Shown: positions 43,239 to 53,904 of the stretch, one piece after another
Layout: the number at the start of each line of letters is the position of its first letter
How positions within the stretch are numbered: position 1 is the first letter of the stretch
Assembly: GCF_033807575.1 (NCBI RefSeq)
Contig: NC_084725.1
Coordinates: 10,575,001-10,639,000 of the forward strand
Origin: Cydia pomonella
Taxonomy: Eukaryota > Arthropoda > Insecta > Lepidoptera > Tortricidae
Reading direction: 5' to 3'
Length of the DNA stretch: 64,000 nucleotides
Made by a program: the position numbers and the translations under genes
The notes under the pieces: model-generated
Databases searched by the model: none
What the model was told of the DNA's origin: nothing
The model's input: the letters and a program-made list of their open reading frames with translations, nothing else

Positions 43239-43617
43239 CTGAAACCTATTAAATTAAATGGCTTTGTCGATCCCAATCACATAGTACATTAATGCATTAC
43301 AGCTATCGGTATTATATAAATCAAACAGCAAATGTTAAAACATGCCAAGTTTGGACTGCTCTAGGTAGAAAATGGTTGAAGGCATTTTTATAAAGTATAT
43401 ATAATACAAACGACTTGAAATATCCTCATATCCAAACCACCGAAACTTCTTTAGCTTTTACATCTTATGCTTTCAATCTTTTTCTACCTCGAATAGTCCA
43501 AACTTAGCATGTTTTAACATTTGCTGATTGATTTATAGAATACCAGTAGCTGTAATGCATTCATGTACTATATTTTTGGGATCAGCTGACAAAGCCATTT
43601 TATTTGATAGATTTCAG
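43239..43617. repeat. Large palindrome near the transposase 3' end
   Basis: The arms of about 150 bp run from CTGAAACCTATTAAATTAAA / AATGGCTTTGTC at the left to GACAAAGCCATTTTATTTGA at the right. They share AGCAAATGTTAAAACATGC and TGCATTACAGCTA blocks, with a loop near 43,400-43,460. It may be a foldback MITE insertion or part of the element itself. Confidence 0.7.
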
Positions 43618-43766
43618 GACAACAAACACGTACGTACGATACCACGTACATATTACCGGATACCACGGATCAAAATTCAGCAGGTTATAAGACATTTGGT
43701 GTCTTGAAACTTATCACTGGTGATAAAAATATTTTTTACATCTCTAACAATACAATAAAAAAAAAA

Positions 43767-45866
43767 TTACAAGGGACTTCTCAAAACTATGTACTGTTTA
43801 CCATATAGTGAAACACTCTTAGCATTTGGAATCGGTGAAAGTAAGGATTCATAAAATACAGTGCAATAGACAACTTGGTCAGGAGTTTTGACATGGTATG
43901 CATAATAATGATCATCAAACTCAACAGTATCTAACAACGTACCCGAAAAAATTAACTGATTTACGTCGTATAGGTAAATTTGGTTCACAATTAAGAAATT
44001 GTAAAGATACTCATCATCGTTTACGCTATGTACAAGTATACACCCTATGTCATAACGTACAGATGAATACATAGCCCAATTCACACTTATTAATGATTTG
44101 GAAGAATCTAAATGTAATTTTGATTGAACAATCTTTGTGGCTGACTGCGAAACTTTCTTCTTAGGTTCTACTTTTAGAACATCACTTAGACTGCCACGGT
44201 GAAATATTTCATTTAGTTGAAGTTGATGTCTCATAGCCAAAGTTAAAGTCGGGTTAACACGATTGCATGATGCTTTCGCAGCCATTTTTGAATGTCTATG
44301 TTTACCTTCAAATCGCATTGACCATAATGAAGAAATAGGTCCGTATTTTACAAGAGCAGAGTGATAATGAATCATATTATGAAATTTTGGTTTTAGACTG
44401 TCTTTGGTTATTTTTATATATAGCTCATTAAATTCACCTATCAATACTTGTAACAAATCTTCTGTGCCGACTGTAATTTTTGCACTAAGAATTATGTCAA
44501 GAATTTTTCTCAATTTTACATATAAAATCCAAATAAAGTCTTCTCTCGGCACGAAATCTCCAATCATTATTCCCAGGAATCGTAAAAGAGTTAACATCTC
44601 CCCTGAAGATAAACGTAATGTACCCCGAATCAGATGATCTTTTTCTATCGAACATGGTCTATTTTTAGAATCTGGTCCAAAGTCCATTGATGACATTTTG
44701 TCATTAAGAACAGATAAAGAAAACAAATTAAGCCTCCGAGTGTACTCTAATAACATAAAACTTAATAAATATTTTGCTACACCTTCCAGAACATCATGCA
44801 TTATGTCAACCCCAACCTGCTGAAACATATCAAAGTATTTAACGTCTAGAAAAACGCATCTTTCTTTAACACCTGTCAAAGTTGCATTACCCAAAGCCAA
44901 ATCTGCAATATACATATCGTTATTGCGTAGCTGAGTCTCATCTTCAAAGCACTGTTTCTTTAGATCAGTTTTAGTTACTTTACATACCCTACATGAATAG
45001 TTAGCTGAGAAGCTTTCCACAAGTCCTAGCATTGAATGTAACCCTAAATTATCACCCAGAATCAAACCAAGTTCAAAGTAGATATTTCCTTTGTAAGTTG
45101 GAATGTCTATGGATATACCAATTTCACTTAAATAATTCAATTCGTTTATAACTGGACGAAATATAATGTGATTACCAAAAGAAATCCTGTCCGATGAATG
45201 AAATAATAAAACTAAGAATATATTGGAAAGAGCAGAAGAGCGCCAGGGAGGAAGACATGGAATAGAAACATAAACTGCCCCCAATTTATGTACACCAGCA
45301 TGGCTCCCAAGAACGTTTCCGGTCTCATAGTCATCAAAATACATAAATAAAGGAATCACTGTCCTGTCGTCATGGTGATTCATTCTCTCTTTCCAATATG
45401 TACCTTGAATAAAATTTTCTTTTTCCTGTTTTAAATTTAAACTTTCAATGTACTGTAACATTTCAGATAATACATTATTTAGAGATAAAAATTTTTTTAG
45501 AGTTTCTCTTAGAGGAATAAATTGTTCATGGCAGTCTACAGGTTGCAAACGTGTTATTCCTTGACTTTTCACTGCAGTAAGCCGTTGTCCAATACACACA
45601 GGGTGAGGTTTAATGTAAGACCCTTTTTCAAAAAAATAATTCAAACGTTTACGTTCGGTCAAAAAATTGTTTAATGAAGATGTTACTGCAGTCTGTACTT
45701 CATTAGTTAAATTCTTTAAAATACCAGTCGAACTGATTGAATGTTCAACCAAAACCTTATTGACACTCTGTTCTATTACTGGGACCAATGAAGTTAGACA
45801 GTCACTTAGATTATTAACAATGCTTTGAATTACATTTCTGGGCAGCAATAATACATTGCTGCCCAT
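43767..45866 (-). CDS. Transposase-like protein, CACTA/tnp2-related (tentative)
   Basis: This 699-residue open frame belongs to a metazoan family of transposase-like proteins that I recognise by motif order. First comes YFDDYETGNVLGSHAGVHKL (D178, D179), then LGLILGDNLGLHSMLG (D272) and a CRVC knuckle (292-295). VGVDIMHDVLEGVAK (D354, H356, D357, E361) follows, then LKPKFHNMIHYHSALVKYGP and SLWSMRFEGKHR (about 491-523). The acidic residues in the first three blocks are reasonable candidates for a DDE/D site by analogy with plant tnp2, but that is inference. The real N-terminus is probably upstream in the C2H2-finger ORF, in another frame. No internal stop is present. The stop is 2.6 kb from the left end of the element. 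Confidence 0.65.
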   Translation of the reverse strand: MGSNVLLLPRNVIQSIVNNLSDCLTSLVPVIEQSVNKVLVEHSISSTGILKNLTNEVQTAVTSSLNNFLTERKRLNYFFEKGSYIKPHPVCIGQRLTAVKSQGITRLQPVDCHEQFIPLRETLKKFLSLNNVLSEMLQYIESLNLKQEKENFIQGTYWKERMNHHDDRTVIPLFMYFDDYETGNVLGSHAGVHKLGAVYVSIPCLPPWRSSALSNIFLVLLFHSSDRISFGNHIIFRPVINELNYLSEIGISIDIPTYKGNIYFELGLILGDNLGLHSMLGLVESFSANYSCRVCKVTKTDLKKQCFEDETQLRNNDMYIADLALGNATLTGVKERCVFLDVKYFDMFQQVGVDIMHDVLEGVAKYLLSFMLLEYTRRLNLFSLSVLNDKMSSMDFGPDSKNRPCSIEKDHLIRGTLRLSSGEMLTLLRFLGIMIGDFVPREDFIWILYVKLRKILDIILSAKITVGTEDLLQVLIGEFNELYIKITKDSLKPKFHNMIHYHSALVKYGPISSLWSMRFEGKHRHSKMAAKASCNRVNPTLTLAMRHQLQLNEIFHRGSLSDVLKVEPKKKVSQSATKIVQSKLHLDSSKSLISVNWAMYSSVRYDIGCILVHSVNDDEYLYNFLIVNQIYLYDVNQLIFSGTLLDTVEFDDHYYAYHVKTPDQVVYCTVFYESLLSPIPNAKSVSLYGKQYIVLRSPL

Positions 45867-46239
45867 AAAGTGATGCTATAAATGTGGAAATAACGTTATC
45901 GATTGAGCTTGTTTGTTGTAAAGAGTATGACAATTCAGAAGAAACCGAACATGAGGGTATGTTTACATTGCTTTGATTTAAAACATTGTCTGATGGCGGC
46001 AATTCGTGCGAATTGAAATCGTTATTTTCTACAATATTAGATGTCTGCAAGCATTGTTCTTTAGATACATGACATTTCTCTAAGTGCCTTTTAAAAGAAC
46101 TATATATTTGAAATGACCTCCTACAGTCATCTTCGCAGCACTCATATGTCGCTATAGTGCGGTTACTGTGTTTAAATTTTAAATGATTCCTAAATGCCTT
46201 TATATCTACGGCATATCTACAGATAAAACAAATAACCAT
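45814..46239 (-). CDS. C2H2 zinc-finger N-terminal segment of the transposase
   Basis: This 141-residue frame has two fingers: C4-x2-C7...H19-x4-H24 and C34-x4-C39-x12-H52-x4-H57. A Ser/Asn-rich linker follows, ending FIASLYGQQ. In homologous proteins, as I remember them, fingers like these, a linker and an [IV]xxLY segment lead straight into the domain that here begins in the 43,767-45,866 frame. The two frames overlap by 53 bp and are one base out of register. The start lies 127 bp after the stop of the SAM gene on the same strand. Confidence 0.65.
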   Translation of the reverse strand: MVICFICRYAVDIKAFRNHLKFKHSNRTIATYECCEDDCRRSFQIYSSFKRHLEKCHVSKEQCLQTSNIVENNDFNSHELPPSDNVLNQSNVNIPSCSVSSELSYSLQQTSSIDNVISTFIASLYGQQCIIAAQKCNSKHC

Positions 46240-46366
46240 TATGTTAAAAAAAAAGTAATACTAAACGCTTACAACAAACAAATCTTTCCTTAACTGCTGA
46301 AGTGTATTAAGCAATTAAAAATAGGTTTTCTTCTTTTTGAATATTAAAACTCTTTATGTAAGTATA

Positions 46367-49300
46367 TCATATATCAATGCCCAGCTCTCCCAACAGGGTA
46401 TGAGCTGATGTTGATTGAGTATCAAATTTAGTATTAAGCTTAAAATACGCGCGCTGAATGAACATCCACGTACTAAGACACTCTGCTGAATATTGGGCAT
46501 TGACTACCCAGATCAATTTAAAACATGCACTAACAACAGACAAAATGTTAGGAAGATCGTACCACACTTCATCGATAATTAGAAAATAAGATTTAATCGT
46601 GTCAAGAGATGTACCCACGATTATAATGAAGGGTTGTACTGTAAGACCCCATTGCCTAAATTTTTCTCTCCTAGCATTTATAACTGACCTCACATCGCAA
46701 TCATTTTTCACGTGTGTGATGAATCCTTCCCTGACTTCGGCTTTCGATGGCCGCCAGACTTTTTTTTGACAGTTTTTTAACCGTATACTTGTTACAGCCA
46801 AAAGTGTAGGGATTAATAACATGCAAGCAATGTTGGAGCTCTCTTCCGATGCTGAAACAAAAAGTTTTTCTTAGCACTGCAGTGTCCCAATATTAAAATA
46901 AACGAAATCGTTAATTTTGGTATAATTACTTTCAATTTTTCTAACTCTTATTACATTTACAGTACATATGGGGCTACTTTATAGCACTAGTGCGAGAAGT
47001 AGCATATTACGTTACTGTGTCGAACATTTAAAGGGCCATATGTACTGTAAAACGTTGTACGATACATGTGCGAATAGGTAATTCGCAACTCGTGTCGATT
47101 TAAAACACTCCCTTCGGTCGTGTTTTAATTTATCGCCACTCGTTTCGAATTTCCTATTTTTCGCACTTGTATCGTAATGTACTATTTTGGAAAGCTGATA
47201 AAATGAGGAAGTTTTTGTTGTATCTGGCTGACTTAATTGTATTATGTTTTTTTTTACAAACTGTCCTCAAAGTCCAACAAAGATGTTTTTCATACAAAAT
47301 CTAAAAATAAAAATGCGAATATCTCGAAAACTAACGATTTTTTTATTAAGGTCATATTGTGATATTCTGGTTAGTCATGACCTAGCCTATCAGCACTCAA
47401 AAAGGTTGACGTCGAGTTTTGGGACACCCTGTATATACAGAAAATAAACGTATTTTAACAGCTTAAGATAGGCAAAATAATCATACTAATTAACTAATAT
47501 TATAAATGCGAAAGTATGGATGGATGTTTGGTCGTTTGTTCCGCTTTCACGCCTAAACGGCTGAACGGATTTGGATGAAATTTGGTAAGTAGATAGATGG
47601 GAGAATCAACTTTTTAGCGTCACTCGTTGCCATGGTTACGATTAGTTGTCCAGGGGACAAAAGTTCATTGAAATACTGGTTTTATGGTACTTAAATGTAT
47701 CAAACTTGCGTTTTTGTTGTCGTTATAACCAATGTCCATAATGGGCCCCCTACTAAGCATGTTAATAGAACGGCATACAACGTTTCTTCAAACAAACTGT
47801 GCCACTGTTGTCCCTTGGACAACGGGACAGGATAACAAAACAAAAAAAGTTGATTCACCCAGATAAGGTCCTGGATTAACACATTGGCTATATAACGCGA
47901 GCAAATGTCCAAGTTGCAAAATTTCCAAATCGTAAAATGACTTAAATATGAACAGAACAAGCATTTAAATATGAATCGAACAAGCATAAATATTTTTTAA
48001 AACAAAAACGTTAATTTTTAAAATGCATTTTTCTTAATATTAAAGAAAGACTATTTTTTACATTTCTTTATACATTCTTCAAAAAAATAATGCTTTTTTA
48101 CATTTTTATACATGTTAAAAAAATATAATTACTTTTTATACATATTTTTTTAGTTTTTATGTTGTATACATATTTTTTACAAATTATTCTTTACATGTTT
48201 TTAGCTTAAAAACAAATATTTTTTTTTAATAAGGTTTAAGAAAATGTAATAAAGATGTATAAACAAAACTTTTTTCCAAAATGTTTGTAATGAAAATGGA
48301 CATTTTGCACCCTACACGAAAATAAATAGTGTAGATATACTTACAATCTTTCAAACTGAGAAGTTCATTTAGAGTTGTATCCTTGCTGTGAGCATTGTTT
48401 TTCTTCTCGGCCAGTTTAAAAATTTTTTCTTTTAAAGGAGCAAAACTCTCAACAATATCTGTATACTTCCCAGCATATAACTCTTCAAAGTCTTTTTCCA
48501 GCTGAGAACAAAGTCATAATGTTAGTCAAAAAATAACTTCAATTTAACTTTAAGGTACTTTTTTTTATATACCTAGATACTTACTAATACATATCCAGTT
48601 GCTTTCTTCAAAGCCGGGTACTCCTTAAAATATTGAGATATGGATAATTCTTTGGAAAGGTTTAAGCGAGTTCGGGTTGTCTCTGTCCACTTTTGTAAAA
48701 CGGTTGACCAAGGCTCACTGGAATTTTTCAGCCATAAAATGGCATCAGGGATATCTTCCTCTTGTTCTAGAATGTATTCTTCAGGTAAGCGTAGCAATGG
48801 TGAAGATGGGTTTGATGTATCAGAGGATCTTGAAATTCGTCTGCGTTTTTCAATTACACCGGATTCCCGATATTTCCTTTTCAAATTATGTATTTGATCA
48901 GGCAACTTGCCAGCCAATCTGGTGATAAGGCCACGTGTAGACTCTACAATTTTACTGTGAAAGTACACAGATGGTTTTTCACATGGAAATACTCGTACTA
49001 TTTCTCTGGCCCAATTGGCATAAACGGTAGTTCTAATCAATTTATCTGGAGTGTCCCTTAATATTGCTGTACCAATTAATCTAACCAATCTTTGTCGTGA
49101 TGCGTTTTCTAATGGGATGTTATTGTCCAAATTAAGAAGGCCTTTTCCTTCTAGACTGCTACTTAATAGCAATTTTAAATCCTGAAAAAAAAAAATTTGA
49201 ACTCAGTAACATACAATCAATAAAAGGCTTAGGTGACTGACTGACTGATCCATCAACGCACAGCTCAAACCACTGGACGGATTGGGCTGGAATTTGGCAT

Positions 49301-50845
49301 ACACATAGCTATTATGTCGTAGGCATCCGCTAAGAAAGGATTTTGAAAAATTCATTCCCTAACGGGGGGTGAAATGTGGGTATTGAAATTTGTTTGAAGA
49401 AACAATAATGTATTGAATTGGATAAACTATCTCAGTGTTTAAAAAGGTATTCTACGCGGGCGAAGTCGCGAGCAAACGCTAGTCTTAGCATATAATTATT
49501 TGGCTAAAACCAAAAGGAAAAAGTACAAAAATTGCCAGCCTGACCCAGGTACATAATAAAATTAACAACCAACATCATAATTCTATACAACTATACTACA
49601 GGGATTTATCAATTCTCATTTCATGAATCACACTAGGTCAACATAAAATAAATTAAAGTAATCATCTTCATCATTGAGTCGTCTCCACAAGATTTGTTTG
49701 ATTTGTGCTCACTAATGAAAATATTTCATGGTAATTAAATTAAACATTTCAGTTTTGAGGAATATTCATGTACATCCCTGTAAAATAGTCATTGTGATAT
49801 TTAGTCACTCAAAAGTTTACATTTATCATACTGAAATATGCAAAAGAAAAGATAAAAATACATACATATACATCAATTATTTGGCTGTCAGCAGGAACTG
49901 CTATTGTCAAAGTTGGGTTCGGTAAACTCGAAGTGATTTGAATAGGAGATTTCGGTGTAGGTGTGCTTGTTCCCGCTTGATTTTCAAGCGGATAATGCAG
50001 TAGATCTGTTATAGATATATCCAAATCTTCACATGCCTGCAAATTAAAGCATTCAAAATGTAGGGAAATAAAAGACTGCAAAGCTTGAATGCAAAATAAA
50101 ACACAGGCAACACCAAACCTTTTCCAAGGTAAGGCACCAACTTACAGTTGAATTTTGGCAGTCCGGGTGCATAGTCTTTTTATATATTTCCAAATTTCTT
50201 AAAAATATTGACCTCGGCCCCACTTTAGGAATCAAATCTTTTGTTTCTGCCTCCCCTAATAGGGGCAGTGATAAAGATGTTATCTCATTATCTGCAATAT
50301 AAATTATAAAATTAGAAGAATATCTTATTTAGCTCGTCGGAACCCGGCGCCCCCCCGCCCCTCTGCCCTGGCGACAGCAGTAAGACTTGAGTTATATTTA
50401 TGTTAATTTAAGCCCACGTTTACAACGTGCGGGGACCGAACACGCGACCCGTGGGTTGGCAGTCAGATCATCTCACCTCTACGCCACACACGACTAGTCG
50501 TCTTCTCAGAAATATAAACAAATGACGATGCTCCCGGACATGCGTCTTTCTAGTAAGTTCTACCGGGAGAATTCTACGCATGGCCACAATTGAATACAAC
50601 TAGCGGCGCGATAGTTTTGACCGTTGGAGTGGAGGGAATATGCGCAGTACTAAAACGATGGACGATGTATGAAAAGTGTATTTTGCGCATTCAAGGTCAG
50701 AACTCGTGATTCGTGTCGCTAGTTGTAACAACAAATGTTAAGGCTTACCTAAGATGAAAAAACAAAGAAAGTACTTACCTTTGAATACTTCTATATAAGC
50801 ATCGAGATTCCACGCCTTTAATAAATTTCGGACCTCCTCATCCAT
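46367..50845 (-). CDS. Six-exon SAM-domain protein, SAMD3-like, 540 residues
   Basis: Exons, assembled by eye: 50,779-50,845; 50,146-50,291; 49,866-50,036; 48,585-49,181; 48,345-48,501; 46,367-46,851. Every donor begins GT (four are GTAAGT; exon 3 uses GTATGT, or GTATAT six bases earlier) and every acceptor is AG. The joined length of 1,623 bp is in frame without a stop. Residues 1-61 form a SAM domain (VRNLLKAWNLDAYIEVFKDN, then LLGEAETKDLIPKVGPRSIF). Residues 72-128 are a Pro/Ser/Thr-rich linker. The rest resembles the uncharacterised C-terminal region of proteins annotated SAMD3-like in fish and arthropods (WAREIVRVFPCEKP, RPSKAEVREGFITHV, NILSVVSACFKLIWVVNAQY). A role as accessory protein of the transposon is inferred from position only. 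Confidence 0.7.
46965..47185. mobile_element. Double palindromic MITE in SAM-gene intron 5
   Basis: TTACAGTACATATGGGGCTA pairs with the inverse at 47,035-47,052. A second palindrome (ACGATACATGTGCGAATAGG with CCTATTTTTCGCACTTGTAT) follows immediately. A piece of the first end is also at 32,870. Confidence 0.6.
47190..47432. mobile_element. Fragment with GGGACACCCTGTATA end
   Basis: The right end TTTTGGGACACCCTGTATA resembles the ends of the foldback at 17,857-18,317. The left end is not clear. Confidence 0.4.
47492..47690 (+). mobile_element. Helitron-like fragment in SAM-gene intron 5
   Basis: ATTATAAATGCGAAAGTATG, CGCCTAAACGGCTGAACGGA and GGATGAAATTTGGTAAGTAG are the conserved leading part of the Helitron-like repeat. 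The downstream limit is unclear. Confidence 0.5.
49226..49482 (+). mobile_element. Short Helitron-like element in SAM-gene intron 3
   Basis: It begins near GACTGACTGACTGATCC, contains ACCACTGGACGGATTGGGCT, and ends GGGCGAAGTCGCGAGCAAAC then GCTAG|T. The terminal CTAG before T follows the Helitron rule. It is the only copy in the window with both ends plausible. Confidence 0.65.
50405..50500 (-). mobile_element. tRNA-derived SINE scrap in SAM-gene intron 1
   Basis: The minus strand shows TGGCGTAGAGGTGAGATGAT (A box) and GGGTCGCGTGTTCGGTCCCC (B box). It is a different tRNA ancestor from the main SINE family. Confidence 0.5.
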
Positions 50846-51701
50846 TTTGGTCGGGGTGCACTTTATGGGGCAAGTCCCGGGACTTCTTGTGTTTTACTGT
50901 CTTGTCTTTTACTTTATCTGCACCACCACACTTTAATCTTATTTTACACACACTTTTCTAGCCTATTTTACGCGAGCACGCATAGATGAACTAGAATATA
51001 AAATAATAAAAGGCGTCCTAGCGGGTAAGTTTGTATGTCCGAGCACGTAGCGAGCACATGAGACACGGGCGGGGTTTGACGGACAAATGAACGAGTGAAC
51101 GAGAAAAATGAACGAAATAATCGATGTGTTGTGCTGTTTTGAAATAAGTGTCTCGGTTGTTTTCTACCGATTAACTACTCTACTAATTTAAATGACACTA
51201 GCCGGTTGCTATTAAATAAGGTAGTTTGCTAGGACTAAGCGATTAAATTTATTTATTTAAAAGGAAATGAGGAACTTGACTGAAATTAAATAAGTTAATT
51301 CATGTATTGATAAATAAGATGGTTTGTAAAAATGAAACGAATATTATTCGATTAAAATCAATAAACACTCAGTTTAGAATCAAATGAGTTAACTCATTTA
51401 GTTTGAAATAAAAGTGTTTGTAAAAAGCAACCGATTGAAATACTTGTTTATCAACAACAGCATGCTTATTGTGTGTTGACAAAACGACTTAGTAGTTTCG
51501 AATCAAGTTCAAAAATGTTTGAATTTACAAATTAAGTTATTTGGAAATGACTTGTGTTTTATTTGTTTTTAGCTAAGAATATTTAACAATATTCACAAGT
51601 CTACTCCATGCCAAGTTCACTTAAAGATTTTTAGTTAAGTCTTATTAAAAATTACCGATATGAATTTAACCGAGCCAAAAAGGTCCTCGGTTAAAAATAT
51701 A
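50846..51701 (-). promoter_or_regulatory. Right terminal region, presumed promoter side
   Basis: This stretch of about 860 bp lies between the SAM-gene start codon and the element end. It contains the 5' leader (GTGCACCCCGACCAAA just before ATG) and several CCG/GAACGAG short motifs. I see no defined TATA box. In CACTA elements the subterminal region doubles as promoter; here that is inference. Confidence 0.35.
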
Positions 51702-51712
51702 TTTTTTCAGTG
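51702..51712 (-). repeat. Right terminal inverted repeat, CACTG type
   Basis: TTTTTTCAGTG followed by TA, the exact inverse of 41,181-41,191. Confidence 0.6.
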
Positions 51713-51714
51713 TA

Positions 51715-52265
51715 CTTCAAAGCTTACTGTCTTCGAGATATTTGGCATCAAAGTTGAACAATGTTAGGCCAAAAAACTAGTTTACTGGCCATAACGTTTA
51801 AAATTAAAATTCTTGACCACTTGCGAAGACGAAAGTAACCAAAAAAGTGTTTTTTTAGACAATGTTTAAAAAAATAAGTGTTCATTTCTTTCAAAATCCG
51901 GCAAACCAGAATGGAGATAAAAGATTAAAGGACCGATAGCCGTTTGTCTTAGAATTCTATCTACAGTACAAATGTAGGAGTAACGACTCAAAACTAGTCA
52001 AAAATCGATGTAAACCACGGGGAGCCCCTTACCCTTTACCGCATACGAAGCCATATATGGCGGATATGATATTCAACTCTATTGACAACTGTTAAAGTTC
52101 AAATTTTAACAAATATTTTTTTATTACATGTGGTAAGGGGTCTCCATTGCCGAATACGGCAAGGAAGTTTAAGATTGACCTAGTACTCATTGTACTCTGC
52201 CATCGCCGAAGCACGTAATAACGCTAACGCATAAGTTAACGTTCGAAGACACGTCACATTAGTTA
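51715..52265. other. No feature recognised
   Basis: Nothing supported. Confidence 0.35.
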
Positions 52266-52365
52266 GGAACCCAGTCGGTCGAACCTTGTTAACGAATTAG
52301 TAGCCTCCGGGGGGTATTAGGGCAACTCGATCTGAACTCGATTGGCTTTAACTAAAGATATGGTT
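52266..52365 (+). repeat. Direct repeat, copy 1
   Basis: GAACCTTGTTAACGAATTAG, then a GGGGGxTAxxAGGGCAACTCG block and ATTGGCTTTA match 52,628-52,730 in the same order. A weak third copy (GCTTGTTAACAGCACTAGCC) is near 54,305. Confidence 0.65.
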
Positions 52366-52627
52366 TGGTCTAGAGCGCGAAATGATAGTAGTTTTAATTT
52401 TTAATAACATATCAATGTACTTTAGAATTGGCCTGTATAAAATAACCGATGTTTTTCCGTCTCCATTTTCTCCAACACTTGAGACGTATGACATTTTTTC
52501 TTACATTACGTCTTATCTTCTATTCGGCACAGTCATGAGCCGAGCGCGACCGAGTAATGATTGACTTATTAAAGTAGCTATGGCTGGGGTTTTATAAATA
52601 TCTTGTTAAGCACAACTACACAGCTTG

Positions 52628-52730
52628 CTGGAACCTTGTTAACGAATTAGTACGAGTCTCTGGGGGATACCAGGGCAACTCGATCGGAAGTCAATTGGCT
52701 TTAGCTGGAACAGCTGTAGCCTGAACGGAA
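52628..52730 (+). repeat. Direct repeat, copy 2
   Basis: Partner of 52,266-52,365, about 360 bp downstream. The shared part is about 90 bp. The sequence between the copies is not obviously related, and the spacing suggests a composite element or an old tandem duplication. Confidence 0.6.
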
Positions 52731-52969
52731 ACCTTTTTTGTCTGAATGTGCGCACGACATGTATAATTATATATGTCAACGGCAGATCGTTAAATCCGCC
52801 AGATCGTTAAATTCCTAGGCATATCATGAAACGCCGCTTCATATGCCCGAGATTACACTGTTACGAGATACTATTACGTAGTTCGTGCAACTCATTTAGT
52901 TCGTGCTTGCGTCTTATGACTAAGTCAGTTTATTTTCCAATATACAGGAAAGAGATACGTTCACGTTTT

Positions 52970-53105
52970 AGTTATTCGGATTTTACTTTTATTAGATATG
53001 TTGTGACCGAGGAGCTGGCAGCTTCCTCGCACAACGTATCAGTATTGCGATACAACTAGGAAATGCCGCCAACGTCCTTGATACAATGCCCGAAGGGCCT
53101 AAGTA
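52970..53105 (+). pseudogene. RTE-like LINE ORF end, degenerate
   Basis: One frame reads GSFLAQRISIAIQLGNAANV, matching 26,160-26,290, then a stop. Confidence 0.6.
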
Positions 53106-53650
53106 AGCGGCTAGGGGCTAGTTATTAATTTAGTTTAGTAAAATTATAATAGAGTACAATGAATTCAGTCGATCGACCACATACCGCAATGTAACGTAAA
53201 TCGCATGCAATTTCTTGAGCCGTCTAAATGGGACTTTAGACCGTCAACGCTTTCATGCGTTTAAAATTACCACGAATACGCTGGCTACCTAAATAAATAA
53301 TACGGCCCCTGTGGGAGAATCCTGTTCACAAATTATTACGAACTAGCCCTCTGGAGAATTCCTGGGTATCAACATCTTTAGGTTCGGATACTTCTAAGTT
53401 TCATCTAGTTCTGACATAAAAATAGATTATAGAAAGTTTATCTAACAGTCAAATTAGAACGTAGTGTAGCGGAGATCCGATTGAAATTTGAAATTTAAAT
53501 CATGTTATTTGGATATCGTGCATCTCACCCGCGCCAATTCTTATACGGACAATTAAAAGAGCGAAATGCACGATTACTGATTGACATCAGATAGATGCCA
53601 TTCTAATATCAGTGTACGTTCGAATTGGCCTACAAGTCGTCTTTCGTTCA
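53106..53650. other. No feature recognised
   Basis: Nothing supported. Confidence 0.35.
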
Positions 53651-53651
53651 A

Positions 53652-53745
53652 ATTGGCAAACAAGCATGCACCCCGCCTGATGTGCTCACCGAAACCTATA
53701 GACGCCTCTATATTCAGATGTATTACAGGCATATTGCAGACCGTT
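53652..53745 (-). mobile_element. LINE 3' end fragment, degenerate
   Basis: Inverse of the 985-1,170 block (TTGGCAAACAAGCATGCACC, CCTATAGACGCCTCTA). Confidence 0.5.
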
Positions 53746-53904
53746 TAAAAATTAACTACTTTTTTGAAGACAAACCTTCCAATTTCGTTTAAAGATATGC
53801 TTGCACGTTCATTCCACGTATTCGATAGATATTAATATGCCATCAATAAAATCTAAAGTATAAGAGCTATGTAAGTGAAACTTTATGTTTAATAGGTAAT
53901 AGGA

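Larger units (their letters stand above)
41181..51712 (-). mobile_element. Putative CACTA/EnSpm-like transposon, 10.5 kb, two genes
   Basis: The left end reads CACTGAAAAAA (41,181-41,191) and the right end is its exact inverse TTTTTTCAGTG (51,702-51,712); just inside, both ends carry GGTTAAAAATA-like or CCGAG motifs. TA lies directly outside each end (41,179-41,180 and 51,713-51,714), fitting the 2-3 bp duplications of CACTA elements. Between them are a tandem subterminal array, a minus-strand transposase-like gene with an upstream C2H2-finger ORF, and upstream of that a six-exon SAM-domain gene on the same strand. Later insertions (LINE tail, Helitron-like pieces, palindromes, tRNA-like scrap) sit in introns and outside the genes. 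The end assignment rests on 11 bp plus 2 bp, so the borders are tentative. Confidence 0.6.

Noticed and set aside
43767..46239. Intron joining the zinc-finger and transposase frames
   Set aside because: The frames overlap by 53 bp. The only good AG (CTGCCCAG) would need a weak donor about 70 bp upstream and would remove the FIASLY segment that I expect to be conserved.
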